Shown here piece by piece: positions 16,700 through 26,655 of a stretch of DNA of 64,000 bases. How positions within the stretch are numbered: the first letter of the stretch is position 1; each line of letters opens with the position of its first letter. This DNA comes from Clostridiales bacterium. GTDB taxonomy: Bacteria; Bacillota; Clostridia; Lachnospirales; JAQSXR01. Below the pieces are notes generated by a model. The model was not told where the DNA came from, made no database searches, and was given only the letters and a program-made list of their open reading frames with translations. The stretch is from contig JAQSXR010000003.1 of assembly GCA_029256575.1 (NCBI GenBank), positions 124,001-188,000 of the forward strand. Reading direction: 5' to 3'. The translations under genes and the position numbers were made by a program.

Positions 16700-17704
16700 T
16701 TGAATTATATAGGTTCGAAACAATCGTTAATTGATTTTATATCAAACACAATCTTAGAGGTTGTCGGTGAAGAGCAAGAGGATTTAGTGTTTGCTGACTT
16801 ATTTGCTGGAACGGGAGCAGTGGGGGGTAGTTTTAAACAAAAAGGTTTTAGAGTAATCTCAAATGACATACAATATTATAGTTATGTACTTAACAAACAT
16901 TTTATTGAAAATATTCCACCAATTTCTTCGAAAGACTTTAGCTACTTAAATAATCTAGAACTAATTGAGGGTTTTATATATAATAACTATTGTGCTGGTT
17001 CTGGCTCAAAAAGAAATTATTATTCCGATCTCAATGGGAAAAAGTGTGATTCAATCAGAATTGAAATTGAACGACTTAGAAAGAATAACGAAATCAATGA
17101 AAATGAGTATTTTTATTTGCTTGCAAGTCTTATTAATTCAATTGACAAATGTGCAAATACTGCTTCCGTTTATGGAGCTTTTTTAAAGCATATTAAGAAA
17201 GTAGCGATAAAAGAATTTAAATTTGAATTATTACCTATTATTAGTGGTAGAAATGATGGGAAAGTATATAATGAAAACATTAATGATATAATGGATAAAA
17301 TAGAGGGGGATATTCTTTACCTGGACCCACCTTATAACGAAAGACAATATTGTACCAATTATCATGTGCTTGAAACTATCGCACTTTATGATAATCCTGT
17401 TCTTTATGGAAAGACTGGATTAAGGGAATATATAAATCAAAAAAGTGATTTTTGTTCTAAAGTTAAAGTAAAAAGTGTATTTGAGGATATTATAAGTCGT
17501 GCTAAATTTAAGTACATTTTTCTAAGTTATAATAATGAAGGTTTAATGTCACTTGAAACAATTAAAGAGATAATGTCCAAATACGGAGAATATAAAATGT
17601 TTACAACAGAATATAGGCGTTTTAGAGCTGATAAGGAACAAAACAGAAATCATAAAGCGAAAGCAACAACAGAATACCTACATTGCATTGTTAGGAGAGA
17701 TTAA
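16700..17704 (+). CDS. DNA adenine methylase (D12 class N6-adenine methyltransferase), orphan
   Basis: A 334-residue methyltransferase. It opens NYIGSKQSLIDFI, has the AdoMet-binding motif I (ADLFAGTGAVGGSF) near residues 38-52, and the catalytic motif IV ILYLDPPYNERQY (DPPY) near 211. Such enzymes methylate N6 of adenine in a short target site as part of type II restriction systems or as solitary regulators. The start is TTG after GGAGGGG. No endonuclease gene is adjacent: upstream is the broken LTA gene on the other strand and downstream a transglutaminase-like gene. The target sequence cannot be read from the protein. Confidence 0.9.
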   Translation: MNYIGSKQSLIDFISNTILEVVGEEQEDLVFADLFAGTGAVGGSFKQKGFRVISNDIQYYSYVLNKHFIENIPPISSKDFSYLNNLELIEGFIYNNYCAGSGSKRNYYSDLNGKKCDSIRIEIERLRKNNEINENEYFYLLASLINSIDKCANTASVYGAFLKHIKKVAIKEFKFELLPIISGRNDGKVYNENINDIMDKIEGDILYLDPPYNERQYCTNYHVLETIALYDNPVLYGKTGLREYINQKSDFCSKVKVKSVFEDIISRAKFKYIFLSYNNEGLMSLETIKEIMSKYGEYKMFTTEYRRFRADKEQNRNHKAKATTEYLHCIVRRD

Positions 17705-17708
17705 TAGA

Positions 17709-18803
17709 ATGAAAAAATTACTTAGAACAATAATCATTCTTTTTATTGCGATAGTTATATTCTTTTTGGTTAAATATTTTGGAAGTAATTTTGTAATGGT
17801 TTTATATAACAGTGGGGATGCTGTTGATTACTCGATCGATACCCCAGTTAAGAAATACGAAACTGTAAAATCAGAAGATGAAGTTCTCTATGCCCTTGAT
17901 AGAATGCAAAACAATTTACAACCTGTAATGTTAATTCGTTATTCAAATATAGATATGGAACAGATTAATCTTGATAAATATTTGCAAACAAACAACAATA
18001 TAGCTAAGGTAAATATAACTTATTCAAAAGAATATATTAATATTAATTTGGAATACAGGCTTTGGTACCAAGTATCTAGGCTCCATGATTCAATTTCTGT
18101 AAAAAAGCATGTAAGTAAAGAAGCATTAGAACTAGCATTAATTGCGGACGAAATAATTGATGAAATTATAACGAATACAATGATTGATTATGAAAAAGAA
18201 AAAGCAGTCCATGACTATATCGTTCTTAACACAAAGTATGGTACTGAAGTAGGTGAAGCTGCATATACAATTACTGGTGTGCTACAAGAGAATATTGCAG
18301 TGTGTCAAGGATATGCTGAAACATTTAAAATGTTTATGGACTTACTTGGAATAGAGTGCCACCTGGTTCTTGGAGAAGCAAGCGAAGATCATGAATGGAA
18401 TATTGTTCGTATTGATGGAGCGTATTATCATGTGGATGTAACATGGGATGATCCAACACCGGATTCAGAAGGTGAAGTTAGTTACTTATATTTTAATGTT
18501 CCAGATTATATTATTGCGGAAGACCATAAATGGGAGACAGATAATTATCCTATATGTGATTCAACAAAGCATAATTATTTTAAGAAGGCTGGAGTATGGA
18601 TTAATTCTTTGGAAGAATTAGAGAAAAAAATCTATAGTGACTATACGAATAACAAGAAAGAGATTGAGATTTTCTGCGGATTTGAATTAGAAAAAGGAAC
18701 TTCAGTTAGTGAATTAGCGATAGCATTTTTACAAGACTTAGGATATTATGGGAAAATTAAATATGTAGTGAAAGAGAATTATTGCAAGCTAATGTTGGAA
18801 TAA
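17709..18803 (+). CDS. Membrane-anchored transglutaminase-like domain protein
   Basis: A 364-residue protein with an N-terminal membrane segment (LLRTIIILFIAIVIFFLVKYF) and an extracellular transglutaminase/protease-like domain. The triad motifs are visible: cysteine in VCQGYAETFKMFMDLLGIEC, histidine in DHEWNIVRIDGAYYHVD, and aspartate in DVTWDDPTPDSEG. The ATG at 17709 was chosen because AGGAGA lies just upstream; the track start at 17688 lies inside the methylase frame upstream of this ribosome site. It begins 4 bases after the methylase stop, so co-transcription is likely. The function is unknown, probably envelope peptide processing. Confidence 0.85.
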   Translation: MKKLLRTIIILFIAIVIFFLVKYFGSNFVMVLYNSGDAVDYSIDTPVKKYETVKSEDEVLYALDRMQNNLQPVMLIRYSNIDMEQINLDKYLQTNNNIAKVNITYSKEYININLEYRLWYQVSRLHDSISVKKHVSKEALELALIADEIIDEIITNTMIDYEKEKAVHDYIVLNTKYGTEVGEAAYTITGVLQENIAVCQGYAETFKMFMDLLGIECHLVLGEASEDHEWNIVRIDGAYYHVDVTWDDPTPDSEGEVSYLYFNVPDYIIAEDHKWETDNYPICDSTKHNYFKKAGVWINSLEELEKKIYSDYTNNKKEIEIFCGFELEKGTSVSELAIAFLQDLGYYGKIKYVVKENYCKLMLE

Positions 18804-18885
18804 TATTGCTTTATTTTAAATCCTATGTTTTAATAATTAAGGTAAATTAATTTAGTAAAATAAAATAATATAAAAGGGGATTTTT

Positions 18886-19779
18886 ATGAAGAAAATAGTT
18901 AGTTTAATATTAACGTTAGTTTTAGTAATTGCAATGTCATCTGTAGCTGCAGCAACAAGTGATGACTTAACACAAACAACAGAAGTAAAAGAAGCAGGAG
19001 TTGTTATTAAAGCTCCAACAGATTGGTTTATATTAACCAGAGATTTGACATCTGAAACACCAGCAATTATAGCATTAGGTATTGATCCAGTTGCGCTTAA
19101 AGCTCAATTTGAAACTGCAAATATATATTTCAACTCATTACCTGCTGATGCGAGTTCCGAAATTGTACTTACGATGCTATCAAATGTTCAAACAAAATTA
19201 GTTCCAAATTATAATGACCTTACAGATGCACAGTTAGAAGAAGCAAAAGAAGAAATTCTCTCAACTGTTGTTGAAGAATCAGAAACCTCTTTAGGTGTTA
19301 TCTATACAAAATCAGATATTTTCAAAAATGATAAAGCAACCTTTATCGTATCATCAGTTGAACAATCCTATGCCGGTACTACTATTTATGGTTTATCATT
19401 TACAACATTTATTTATGGTAGAAATTATAATTTCACATTTAACTCATATACAGGTCCAGTTACTCCTGAACAAGAAGCACTGTTTACACTTATAGTTGAT
19501 AATGCTGAATTTTCAGAAACAGTAGAAGCAGCTAATGTAGAAGAAGTTGTAGTTGACGAAGAAGAAGATGAAGTAGATCCTGATACTGCGGTAACAGATG
19601 AGGATGAAGATTCAACGACAAAAGATGATGATAAAGAAGATGTAAAAGATGAGAACACTGAAAGCGATAATTCAGATGAAGACAATAATACAATTCTAAT
19701 CGTGAGTATTATTGCGGGTGCAGTAGTTCTTATTGGAGCTTTTATATCTATAGTTTTAATCGCTAAGAAAAAGAAATAA
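18886..19779 (+). CDS. Secreted, C-terminally membrane-anchored protein of unknown function
   Basis: A 297-residue protein with a clear signal peptide (MKKIVSLILTLVLVIAMSSVAAA), an extracellular domain of about 190 residues with mixed alpha/beta character, a highly acidic linker (residues ~218-268, rich in D/E), one membrane helix (ILIVSIIAGAVVLIGAFISIVLI) and a short basic tail (AKKKK). No sortase motif is present. The middle domain (APTDWFILTRDLTSETPAI) recalls small uncharacterised domains of Clostridia, but I cannot name a family. AAAGGGG precedes the start and a GAAA-loop terminator follows, so it is probably monocistronic. Confidence 0.8.
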   Translation: MKKIVSLILTLVLVIAMSSVAAATSDDLTQTTEVKEAGVVIKAPTDWFILTRDLTSETPAIIALGIDPVALKAQFETANIYFNSLPADASSEIVLTMLSNVQTKLVPNYNDLTDAQLEEAKEEILSTVVEESETSLGVIYTKSDIFKNDKATFIVSSVEQSYAGTTIYGLSFTTFIYGRNYNFTFNSYTGPVTPEQEALFTLIVDNAEFSETVEAANVEEVVVDEEEDEVDPDTAVTDEDEDSTTKDDDKEDVKDENTESDNSDEDNNTILIVSIIAGAVVLIGAFISIVLIAKKKK

Positions 19780-19791
19780 GCAGATTATATG

Positions 19792-19819
19792 AGAACCATC
19801 GAAAGGTGGTTCTTTTTTA
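19792..19819 (+). terminator. Terminator with GAAA tetraloop
   Basis: AGAACCATC-GAAA-GGTGGTTCT stem (one wobble) followed by six T. Confidence 0.88.
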
Positions 19820-19889
19820 TTGCCAAAACCTTGGAAATGTAATAAAATTTATATTGATGCATTATTTACTAGACGAAAGGGGTGTAAGT

Positions 19890-21416
19890 ATGAGAAAGCT
19901 GCTTAAGTTTCTGACAAGCAGAATATTTATTATAGGAATGTTGATACTTATTCAAGCTATATTAATTATGTTTGGAATAAATGTTTACAGCAGCTCAAGA
20001 CCCTTTATTTATTGGGGGCTTCGATTTATATCTCTTTTCGCTGGACTTTATATTATAACGCAACAGGATAATCCAATGTATAAATTAGTTTGGATTATTA
20101 CGATTTTAGGGGTCCCTTTATTTGGTGGTGTCTTTTATCTTTTCTTTGGAAAGAAAAATTCTGCAAGAAAACTAAAAAAATATATGAAGAAATTAGAAAT
20201 CAAAACAAAAATAGCAATTAGTAGCCTAAGTAATGAGGTGATGGATGAAATCAAAGAGGTAGATCTAGGAGCTTATAGACAAGTTAAATATATATATAAT
20301 AAAGCATTAGCTCCCATTTATAAAAATACCTATACAAAATTTCTTACTCCTGGTGAAATTAAACTTGAAACACTTATGCAAGAATTACGAAAAGCTAAGA
20401 AATATATATTCTTAGAATATTATATAATTGAAAAAGGTGTCATGTGGGATTCTATTGTTGAATTATTAAAATTGAAAGTAATTGAGGGTGTCGAAGTTAA
20501 ATTAATGTATGATGATTTTGGGACAATAACGACATTATCATCAAGATTCAGAAAAGAAATGATATCTTATGGAATTGAAACCAAGGTTTTTAATGAATTT
20601 AAGCCTTCGCTAGATGCATTTATGAACTATCGCGACCATCGTAAAATATGTATTATTGATGGGAATGTTGGTTTTACTGGGGGTATAAATCTAGCAGATG
20701 AATATATAAATGTATTTATAAAATATGGTCATTGGAAAGATGCATCCATTATTCTAAAGGGGGAAGCAGTGTGGAATTTAACGATATTGTTCCTACAAAC
20801 TTGGTATACGAAAAAGCCCGATGAAATTAATTTTATAGATTACTTACCGACAGAAAGATATGAATCAAATGGTTACGTTCAACCATTTGGAGATAGCCCA
20901 ATTGATGATGATTTAGTAGGTGAAACCACCTACATGAATATTATCAATAATGCAAAAAAATACGTATTTATCAGTACCCCGTATCTAGTTATTGATCACG
21001 AAATGATGACTTCTCTTACGGCAGCTGCACAAAGTGGCATTGATGTAAGAATTACAACACCACATATACCGGATAAGTGGTTCGTTCATGAAGTAAGTAG
21101 ATCTAACTATAAAACATTAATCGAAGCTGGAGTTAAGATATATGAATACACCCCAGGATTTATACATTCCAAAACAATTGTATCCGATGATGAGTATGCT
21201 ATTGTTGGAACCACTAATTTTGACTTTAGAAGCTTTTACTTACATTTTGAATGTGGTGTCTTCTTATACAAAACGGATTCGGTATACGAGGTAAGAGATG
21301 ATTATTTTGATATATTGAAAGTTTCCAAGCAAGTTTCAATTGAGGAATGTAACAAAATCAGACTTCCTCGCAGACTAGTGAGAGCTATATTATCAGTATT
21401 TTCACCCCTTATGTAA
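19890..21416 (+). CDS. cls: Cardiolipin synthase (phospholipase D family)
   Basis: The enzyme joins two phosphatidylglycerols to make cardiolipin at the membrane. The protein (508 residues) has two N-terminal membrane helices and two HKD motifs: DHRKICIIDGNVGFTGG in the first half and HSKTIVSDDEYAIVGTTNFDFRS in the second. The start at 19890 (MRKLLKFLTS) follows AAAGGGGTG; the ORF-track start at 19806 would place coding sequence over the previous terminator. A hairpin follows the stop. Confidence 0.94.
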   Translation: MRKLLKFLTSRIFIIGMLILIQAILIMFGINVYSSSRPFIYWGLRFISLFAGLYIITQQDNPMYKLVWIITILGVPLFGGVFYLFFGKKNSARKLKKYMKKLEIKTKIAISSLSNEVMDEIKEVDLGAYRQVKYIYNKALAPIYKNTYTKFLTPGEIKLETLMQELRKAKKYIFLEYYIIEKGVMWDSIVELLKLKVIEGVEVKLMYDDFGTITTLSSRFRKEMISYGIETKVFNEFKPSLDAFMNYRDHRKICIIDGNVGFTGGINLADEYINVFIKYGHWKDASIILKGEAVWNLTILFLQTWYTKKPDEINFIDYLPTERYESNGYVQPFGDSPIDDDLVGETTYMNIINNAKKYVFISTPYLVIDHEMMTSLTAAAQSGIDVRITTPHIPDKWFVHEVSRSNYKTLIEAGVKIYEYTPGFIHSKTIVSDDEYAIVGTTNFDFRSFYLHFECGVFLYKTDSVYEVRDDYFDILKVSKQVSIEECNKIRLPRRLVRAILSVFSPLM

Positions 21417-21422
21417 CTGAGA

Positions 21423-21449
21423 AGCGGACATTAGAATATCCGCTTTTTC
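21423..21449 (+). terminator. Terminator of cls
   Basis: AGCGGA/TCCGCT stem with a 10-base loop followed by a TTTTT run. Confidence 0.75.
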
Positions 21450-21451
21450 TA

Positions 21452-21480
21452 TTGTTAAAATTCTGATAAAATGGTATCCT
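21452..21480 (+). promoter_or_regulatory. Candidate promoter of the phosphoesterase operon
   Basis: TTGTTA (21452-21457), a 17-base spacer and TATCCT (21475-21480) with a TG one base upstream of the -10. Confidence 0.4.
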
Positions 21481-21516
21481 ATTCATGCAAATTCTATTTG
21501 GAGGGCTAGTATATAT

Positions 21517-22422
21517 ATGAATCATGAAATTTTAAATAATCCAAAAAAGAAGCATCACATAATTAGGAATATATTTATATGTATACTTATTTTTATTCTT
21601 TATGTGATTGCGGATAGTAACTTAGGATTTATTAAGATATCAAAATATACAGTTACGAGTACAAATTTACCAGCTGCATTTAATGGAGTTAAGATCCTAG
21701 TACTATCTGATTTACATAGCCGGGAATTTGGGAAGGATAGTAAATATTTGATTAAGAAAATTAATGATGCAAAACCAGATTATATAGTAACAACTGGGGA
21801 TATGATGAGTTCATGGGATCAAAATGCAGACGTTTTCCTACTACTGTTAGATAAATTAGATAATAAATATCCTTTGTATTTTATATATGGAAATCATGAA
21901 ATAGCAAACGAATATGCTTATGGCGAAGGAAGCACTTTTGCAGATGAGTTAGAAATTCGAGGAGTTACCGTATTAAATAACGAAAAGATTGTATTAGTTC
22001 GAGACAATGAAAAAATTAATATATATGGTCTTAATCAACCGTTATGGGCTTATAGCGCGGCTAAAACGGAACACACTCCTAAGTTTTCAAAGTTAGAAAT
22101 AGTCAAAAGAATTGGTACCGCAAACCTTGATGAATTTAACATTTTGTTGGCGCACACACCAACAAAATTAGATGCTTATTCAGAATGGGGAGCAGACTTG
22201 GTGTTGTCAGGACATATGCATGGCGGAATGATACAGGTTCCTTTTATTGGAGGTCTGCTTTCTCCAGAGGTAGAATTATTTCCAAAATATGATAAAGGTT
22301 ACTTTATTTCAAATGAGACGCATATGATATTAAGTGCGGGTTTAGGGAATGGTGTTTTTCCTCTTAGAATATTAAATAAGCCTGAATTATGTCTTGTTAC
22401 TCTAAAAGTAAAAAATAATTAA
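21517..22422 (+). CDS. Membrane-anchored metallophosphoesterase (YkuE-like)
   Basis: A 301-residue protein with an N-terminal membrane helix (IIRNIFICILIFILYVIA) and a calcineurin-like phosphoesterase domain. The metal-binding motifs occur in order: DLHSREFG, TTGDMM, YGNHE, LLAHTP and SGHMHGG. The substrate is not evident; family members act on phospholipid or envelope substrates or on nucleotides. It starts after GGAGGG and lies 20 bases before relQ, so an operon running through relQ and the pseudouridine synthase is likely. Confidence 0.9.
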   Translation: MNHEILNNPKKKHHIIRNIFICILIFILYVIADSNLGFIKISKYTVTSTNLPAAFNGVKILVLSDLHSREFGKDSKYLIKKINDAKPDYIVTTGDMMSSWDQNADVFLLLLDKLDNKYPLYFIYGNHEIANEYAYGEGSTFADELEIRGVTVLNNEKIVLVRDNEKINIYGLNQPLWAYSAAKTEHTPKFSKLEIVKRIGTANLDEFNILLAHTPTKLDAYSEWGADLVLSGHMHGGMIQVPFIGGLLSPEVELFPKYDKGYFISNETHMILSAGLGNGVFPLRILNKPELCLVTLKVKNN

Positions 22423-22442
22423 TTAATAGGTGGGGGATTATA

Positions 22443-23246
22443 ATGGAAATACAATTATGGCGTGAAATCTTGCATCCATATGAATTGGCAACAGACGAGA
22501 TGAAGGTTAAATTTGAACACATAATCTCAGAGTGTCGTGCAAAGGGGCAATACTCTCCAATTGAGCAAGTAACAGCTCGTGTTAAGAAAATATCTAGTAT
22601 CCTTGAGAAAGCTCAAAAAAAACAGATTAGTTTGGATAAAATAGAAGATGAAATTGAAGATATTGCGGGTATACGAATTATATGTCAATTCGTTGAAGAC
22701 ATTGATAGAGTCGTAGATATGATAAAAACAAGACAAGATATGAAGGTAAAGTATGAAAAAGATTATATAAATCGCAAAAAAGATAGTGGATATCGAAGCT
22801 ATCATATGATTGTATCGTATAATGTACATACTATGGATGGTACAAAGGAAATAAAGGCTGAAATTCAAATTCGTACTCTTGCAATGAATTTTTGGGCGAC
22901 AATTGAACATTCCTTACAGTATAAGTATAAAGGAAAAATTCCAGATGAGATAAAAGTAAAATTAAAAAAAGCCTCTGATGCTATTATTCGACTTGATGAA
23001 GAAATGTCAACTATCCGTGGTGAAGTACTTGATGCACAAGACTCTTTTAACGAAAAGTCTACTATTGTCACAGATATTCTTAATAATATACAAAACTTAT
23101 ATAAGGTTGCGAATAAGAGAGAAATCATTAAAATACAAGATGAATTCTATAAATTACACGAATCTGGGGATATCGATAAACTTCACTTTTTTAATAAACA
23201 ATTAGATGTAATTGCGGAAGGTTATCGAGCACAGACCCTAAAATAG
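22443..23246 (+). CDS. relQ: Small alarmone synthetase, (p)ppGpp synthetase RelQ-type
   Basis: A 267-residue RelA/SpoT nucleotidyltransferase domain protein that lacks hydrolase, TGS and ACT domains, as in RelQ/YjbM. It transfers pyrophosphate from ATP to GDP/GTP. The conserved segments are DIAGIRIICQF, KDSGYRSYHMIVSY and EIQIRTLAMNFWATIEHSLQYKY. A C-terminal helical region of about 80 residues could serve oligomerisation. It is followed after 14 bases by an RsuA-type pseudouridine synthase. Confidence 0.93.
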   Translation: MEIQLWREILHPYELATDEMKVKFEHIISECRAKGQYSPIEQVTARVKKISSILEKAQKKQISLDKIEDEIEDIAGIRIICQFVEDIDRVVDMIKTRQDMKVKYEKDYINRKKDSGYRSYHMIVSYNVHTMDGTKEIKAEIQIRTLAMNFWATIEHSLQYKYKGKIPDEIKVKLKKASDAIIRLDEEMSTIRGEVLDAQDSFNEKSTIVTDILNNIQNLYKVANKREIIKIQDEFYKLHESGDIDKLHFFNKQLDVIAEGYRAQTLK

Positions 23247-23260
23247 TAAAGGAAATTAAA

Positions 23261-23974
23261 ATGAAGACAGAATATAGATTAGACAAATATTTAGCTGATA
23301 TGGGAATTGGAACACGAACCGAAGTTAAAGTATACGTGAGAAAGGGTTTCGTTAAGGTAAATGGTGCAGTTGTAAAGGCTCCTGATACCCATATTAATAC
23401 TCAAAAAGATACAGTTGAATATAAAGATGAAGTAGTGCAATATGTAAATTATGAATATTATATGCTTAATAAACCGGCTGGAGTAGTATCTGCAACTGAA
23501 GATAAATGGAATGAAACTGTGGTAGACTTAGTAGATAGTAAGCGTAAAGATCTATTTCCAGTTGGTAGACTTGATAAGGATACAGAAGGATTATTAATAT
23601 TAACAAACGATGGAATATTAGCTCATGAGCTTTTGTCTCCAAAAAAACATATCAGTAAAGTTTATTATGCAAAGATTGATGGTTGTGTAACGGAGAATGA
23701 TGTAGTAGAATTTAAAAATGGAGTTGTTCTTCTAGACGGATACAGTACATTACCAGCAGACCTTAAAATCCTAAGTAGTGGAAAATGTTCAGAAATTGAA
23801 CTAACAATTTATGAAGGAAAGTTTCATCAAGTGAAGAGAATGTTTGAAGCTTTAGATAAAACAGTAGTCTACCTAAAAAGGCTTTCAATGGGCCCAGTTA
23901 GTTTAGATGATAATTTATCGACAGGAGATTACAGACCACTAACCAATGAAGAATTGCAAGCCCTTAGGAGATAA
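23261..23974 (+). CDS. rsuA: RsuA-family 16S rRNA pseudouridine synthase
   Basis: A 237-residue protein with an N-terminal S4 RNA-binding domain (YRLDKYLADMGIGTRTEVKVYVRKGFVKVNG) and the catalytic motif GRLDKDTEGLLILTNDG with its aspartate nucleophile. RsuA proteins modify U516 of 16S rRNA; the exact target here is inferred from the family. It is tightly linked to relQ and the HAD gene: its stop is two bases from the next ATG. Confidence 0.88.
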   Translation: MKTEYRLDKYLADMGIGTRTEVKVYVRKGFVKVNGAVVKAPDTHINTQKDTVEYKDEVVQYVNYEYYMLNKPAGVVSATEDKWNETVVDLVDSKRKDLFPVGRLDKDTEGLLILTNDGILAHELLSPKKHISKVYYAKIDGCVTENDVVEFKNGVVLLDGYSTLPADLKILSSGKCSEIELTIYEGKFHQVKRMFEALDKTVVYLKRLSMGPVSLDDNLSTGDYRPLTNEELQALRR

Positions 23975-23975
23975 T

Positions 23976-24626
23976 ATGTTAAAAAATATTGAAGGTGTAA
24001 TATTTGATTTAGATGGAACATTAATTGATTCAATGTGGTTATGGGAAGAAGTAGACCATGATTATCTTGAAAAATTTGGAATTGAGATACCAGAGGACTT
24101 AAAAGATGAAATCGAGGGAATGAGTGCAACTGAAACGGCAAATTATTTTAAGAATCGTTTTAATATAAAGGATTCAGTTGAAGAAATAATGAGTACCTGG
24201 ATTGAGATGTCTCGAGATTATTATTTAAACAGAGTACCATTAAAAAACGGCGTAATTGAATTCTTAGAATACTTGTATAAAAGCAATATCAAGATCGGTA
24301 TTGGTACAAGTAACTTTAGAGAATTAACGGAAGCTATTTTAAATAAGTATGAAATTAGTCATTATTTTTCAGGAATAGCTACTTCTTGTGAAGCACTTCA
24401 AGGAAAACCTGCTCCAGATGTTTTTTTACTTGCAGCAAATAGAATCGGGGTACATCCGAATAAGTGTCTGGTATTTGAAGATATTCCCAATGGAATCAGG
24501 GCAGCAAAGGCCGCCAAGATGAAATGTTGTGCTGTTTATGATAACTTCTCAAAGGATATTATAGAAGAAAAGAAAGCTTTAGCAGATTACTATATAAATG
24601 ATTATACAGAGCTAATGTTGGTATAA
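23976..24626 (+). CDS. HAD-family phosphatase (beta-phosphoglucomutase-like)
   Basis: A 216-residue HAD hydrolase with the nucleophile motif VIFDLDGTLIDS, motif II GTSN, and the C-terminal GKPAPDVFLLAANRIG with LVFEDIPNGIRAAKAAKM. A helical cap (residues ~15-80) puts it in the subclass of phosphoglycolate phosphatase and beta-phosphoglucomutase. The ATG at 23976 follows TTAGGAG; the track start at 23946 is inside rsuA. The substrate is unknown. Confidence 0.9.
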   Translation: MLKNIEGVIFDLDGTLIDSMWLWEEVDHDYLEKFGIEIPEDLKDEIEGMSATETANYFKNRFNIKDSVEEIMSTWIEMSRDYYLNRVPLKNGVIEFLEYLYKSNIKIGIGTSNFRELTEAILNKYEISHYFSGIATSCEALQGKPAPDVFLLAANRIGVHPNKCLVFEDIPNGIRAAKAAKMKCCAVYDNFSKDIIEEKKALADYYINDYTELMLV

Positions 24627-24687
24627 CCAATGTTGAACAGATTAAATTTGCTATAAGAATTAGCAAATAATTAGAAAGAGGAATATT

Positions 24688-26655
24688 ATGAACGAATTTT
24701 TACCAGTTTCAAATCAAGACATGTTAGATCGCGGGTGGGACGAGGTAGATTTTGCATTCATTTCAGGAGATGCCTATGTAGACCATCCCTCTTTTGGAGT
24801 TGCAATTATTAGTCGTGTATTAGAAGCGAATGGATATAAGGTTGGTATTATCCCACAACCAAGATGGGATACAACAGAAGATATAATGGTATTTGGAAGA
24901 CCAAGATTAGGGTTCCTAGTAGCAGCAGGAAATATCGATTCTATGGTTAACCACTATACTGTAGCGAAAAAAAGAAGAACTACAGATGTGTATACTCCGG
25001 GTGGTGTTATGGGCAAAAGACCGGACAGAGCTACAATCGTATATAGCAATTTAGTAAGGCAAGCATATAAAGACATTCCAATTATGATTGGTGGAATAGA
25101 AGCTAGCCTTAGAAGAATGGCTCACTACGATTACTGGGATAATAAAGTAAGACGTTCGATACTTCTTGACTCACAAGCCGACTTACTTATGTATGGTATG
25201 GGTGAGCGAATTATTGTTGAAGTAGCAGATGCACTAAACAGTGGAATTCCTATTGAACAAATTACATTTGTTAACGGAACGGTTTATAAAGTAAGTGATA
25301 CTTCTTCTGTTTATGATGCAGAATTTTTACCTTCTTATCGTACTATTATTGAGAATAAAGATCAGTACGCGAAGAGTTTTTATAAACAATATATAAATAC
25401 GGATACAATCACTGCAAAACGTCTTATTGAAAAGTATAAAGACAATGAATATGTTGTTCAAAACCCTCCAATGCAACCATTAACTCAAAGTGAAATGGAT
25501 CGAACTTATGCACTTCCTTATATGAGAAACTATCATCCTATGTATAAAGAAGCAGGCGGAATTAGTGCTATTGAAGAAGTAAAATATAGCTTAACAAGCA
25601 ACAGAGGATGTTTTGGTGGATGTAATTTTTGTGCATTAACGTTCCATCAAGGAAGAGTTATTCAAGCAAGAAGCCATGAATCTATGGTAAAAGAGGCTGA
25701 AAGTTTTACTTGGGAAGAGGATTTCAAAGGCTATATTCATGATGTTGGTGGTCCAACCGCTAATTTTAGATCACCTTCTTGCGATAGACAAGTAAAAAAA
25801 GGTGTTTGCTCTACAAAACAATGTTTAGTTCCAAAACCTTGTGCAAATCTGAAGATTGATCATTCAGATTACGTTGTACTTCTCAGAAAACTTAGATCAA
25901 TTCCAAAAGTTAAAAAAGTATTTGTACGTTCTGGAATTAGATTTGATTATCTAATTAACGATAAAGATGATACGTTTTTTAAAGAACTAGTAGAACATCA
26001 TATCAGTGGGCAATTAAAAGTTGCTCCCGAGCATGTTTCTGACCAAGTACTTGAAAAGATGGGTAAACCTCAAAATGATGTTTATGAAAAGTTTACAAGT
26101 AAATATAAAGAAATAAATGACAAATTAGGAAAGAACCAATTTTTAGTTCCTTACCTAATGTCCTCACATCCTGGTTCAACATTAGAGGATGCAATTAAAT
26201 TAGCTGAGTATTTAAGAGATCTAGGATATATGCCGGAGCAAGTTCAAGACTTTTATCCAACTCCGTCTACATTATCTACATGTATGTATTATACTGGGAT
26301 TGATCCAAGAACAATGAAGAGCGTGTATGTTCCAAAGAACCCTCATGAAAAAGCTATGCAAAGGGCATTAATTCAATATAGAAATCCAAATAACTATGCA
26401 TTAGTTACAGAGGCATTACGAACAGCAGGTCGTCATGATTTGATAGGATTTGGACCTGAATGTTTAGTAAGACCAAGACAATTTGCAAAAGACTTTACAA
26501 ATAAAGATAAACCAAGTAAAGTTAATGTAGATAGTAATAAATCAAGTAAAGTTAATGTAGATAGTAATAAATCAAGTAAAGTGAATGTAGATAGTAATAA
26601 ATCAAGTAAAGTGAATGTAGATAGTAATAAATCAAGTAAAGTGAATGTAGATTAA
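24688..26655 (+). CDS. YgiQ family radical SAM protein, with a tandem-repeat tail
   Basis: A 655-residue radical SAM protein of the YgiQ family (function unknown). The iron-sulfur motif is in [20 protein letters not shown] (CxxxCxxC), preceded by an N-terminal domain beginning [19 protein letters not shown]. The last ~50 residues are not family-like: they are a 10-residue unit [10 protein letters not shown] repeated about five times and ending in a stop. Just after the stop, a second frame encodes a basic, Asn/Lys-rich tail like those normally seen on these proteins. The C-terminus therefore appears frameshifted, but the enzyme domain is intact. Confidence 0.93.
   Translation: MNEFLPVSNQDMLDRGWDEVDFAFISGDAYVDHPSFGVAIISRVLEANGYKVGIIPQPRWDTTEDIMVFGRPRLGFLVAAGNIDSMVNHYTVAKKRRTTDVYTPGGVMGKRPDRATIVYSNLVRQAYKDIPIMIGGIEASLRRMAHYDYWDNKVRRSILLDSQADLLMYGMGERIIVEVADALNSGIPIEQITFVNGTVYKVSDTSSVYDAEFLPSYRTIIENKDQYAKSFYKQYINTDTITAKRLIEKYKDNEYVVQNPPMQPLTQSEMDRTYALPYMRNYHPMYKEAGGISAIEEVKYSLTSNRGCFGGCNFCALTFHQGRVIQARSHESMVKEAESFTWEEDFKGYIHDVGGPTANFRSPSCDRQVKKGVCSTKQCLVPKPCANLKIDHSDYVVLLRKLRSIPKVKKVFVRSGIRFDYLINDKDDTFFKELVEHHISGQLKVAPEHVSDQVLEKMGKPQNDVYEKFTSKYKEINDKLGKNQFLVPYLMSSHPGSTLEDAIKLAEYLRDLGYMPEQVQDFYPTPSTLSTCMYYTGIDPRTMKSVYVPKNPHEKAMQRALIQYRNPNNYALVTEALRTAGRHDLIGFGPECLVRPRQFAKDFTNKDKPSKVNVDSNKSSKVNVDSNKSSKVNVDSNKSSKVNVDSNKSSKVNVD
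26513..26652 (+). repeat. 30-bp tandem repeat at the ygiQ 3' end
   Basis: About 4.7 copies of a 30-bp unit (AGTAAAGTTAATGTAGATAG plus TAATAAATCA) are almost identical; the early copies differ from the later by one T/G change. The unit is a multiple of three, so copy number changes keep frame. The reading frame is lost immediately after the last copy. Confidence 0.95.
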
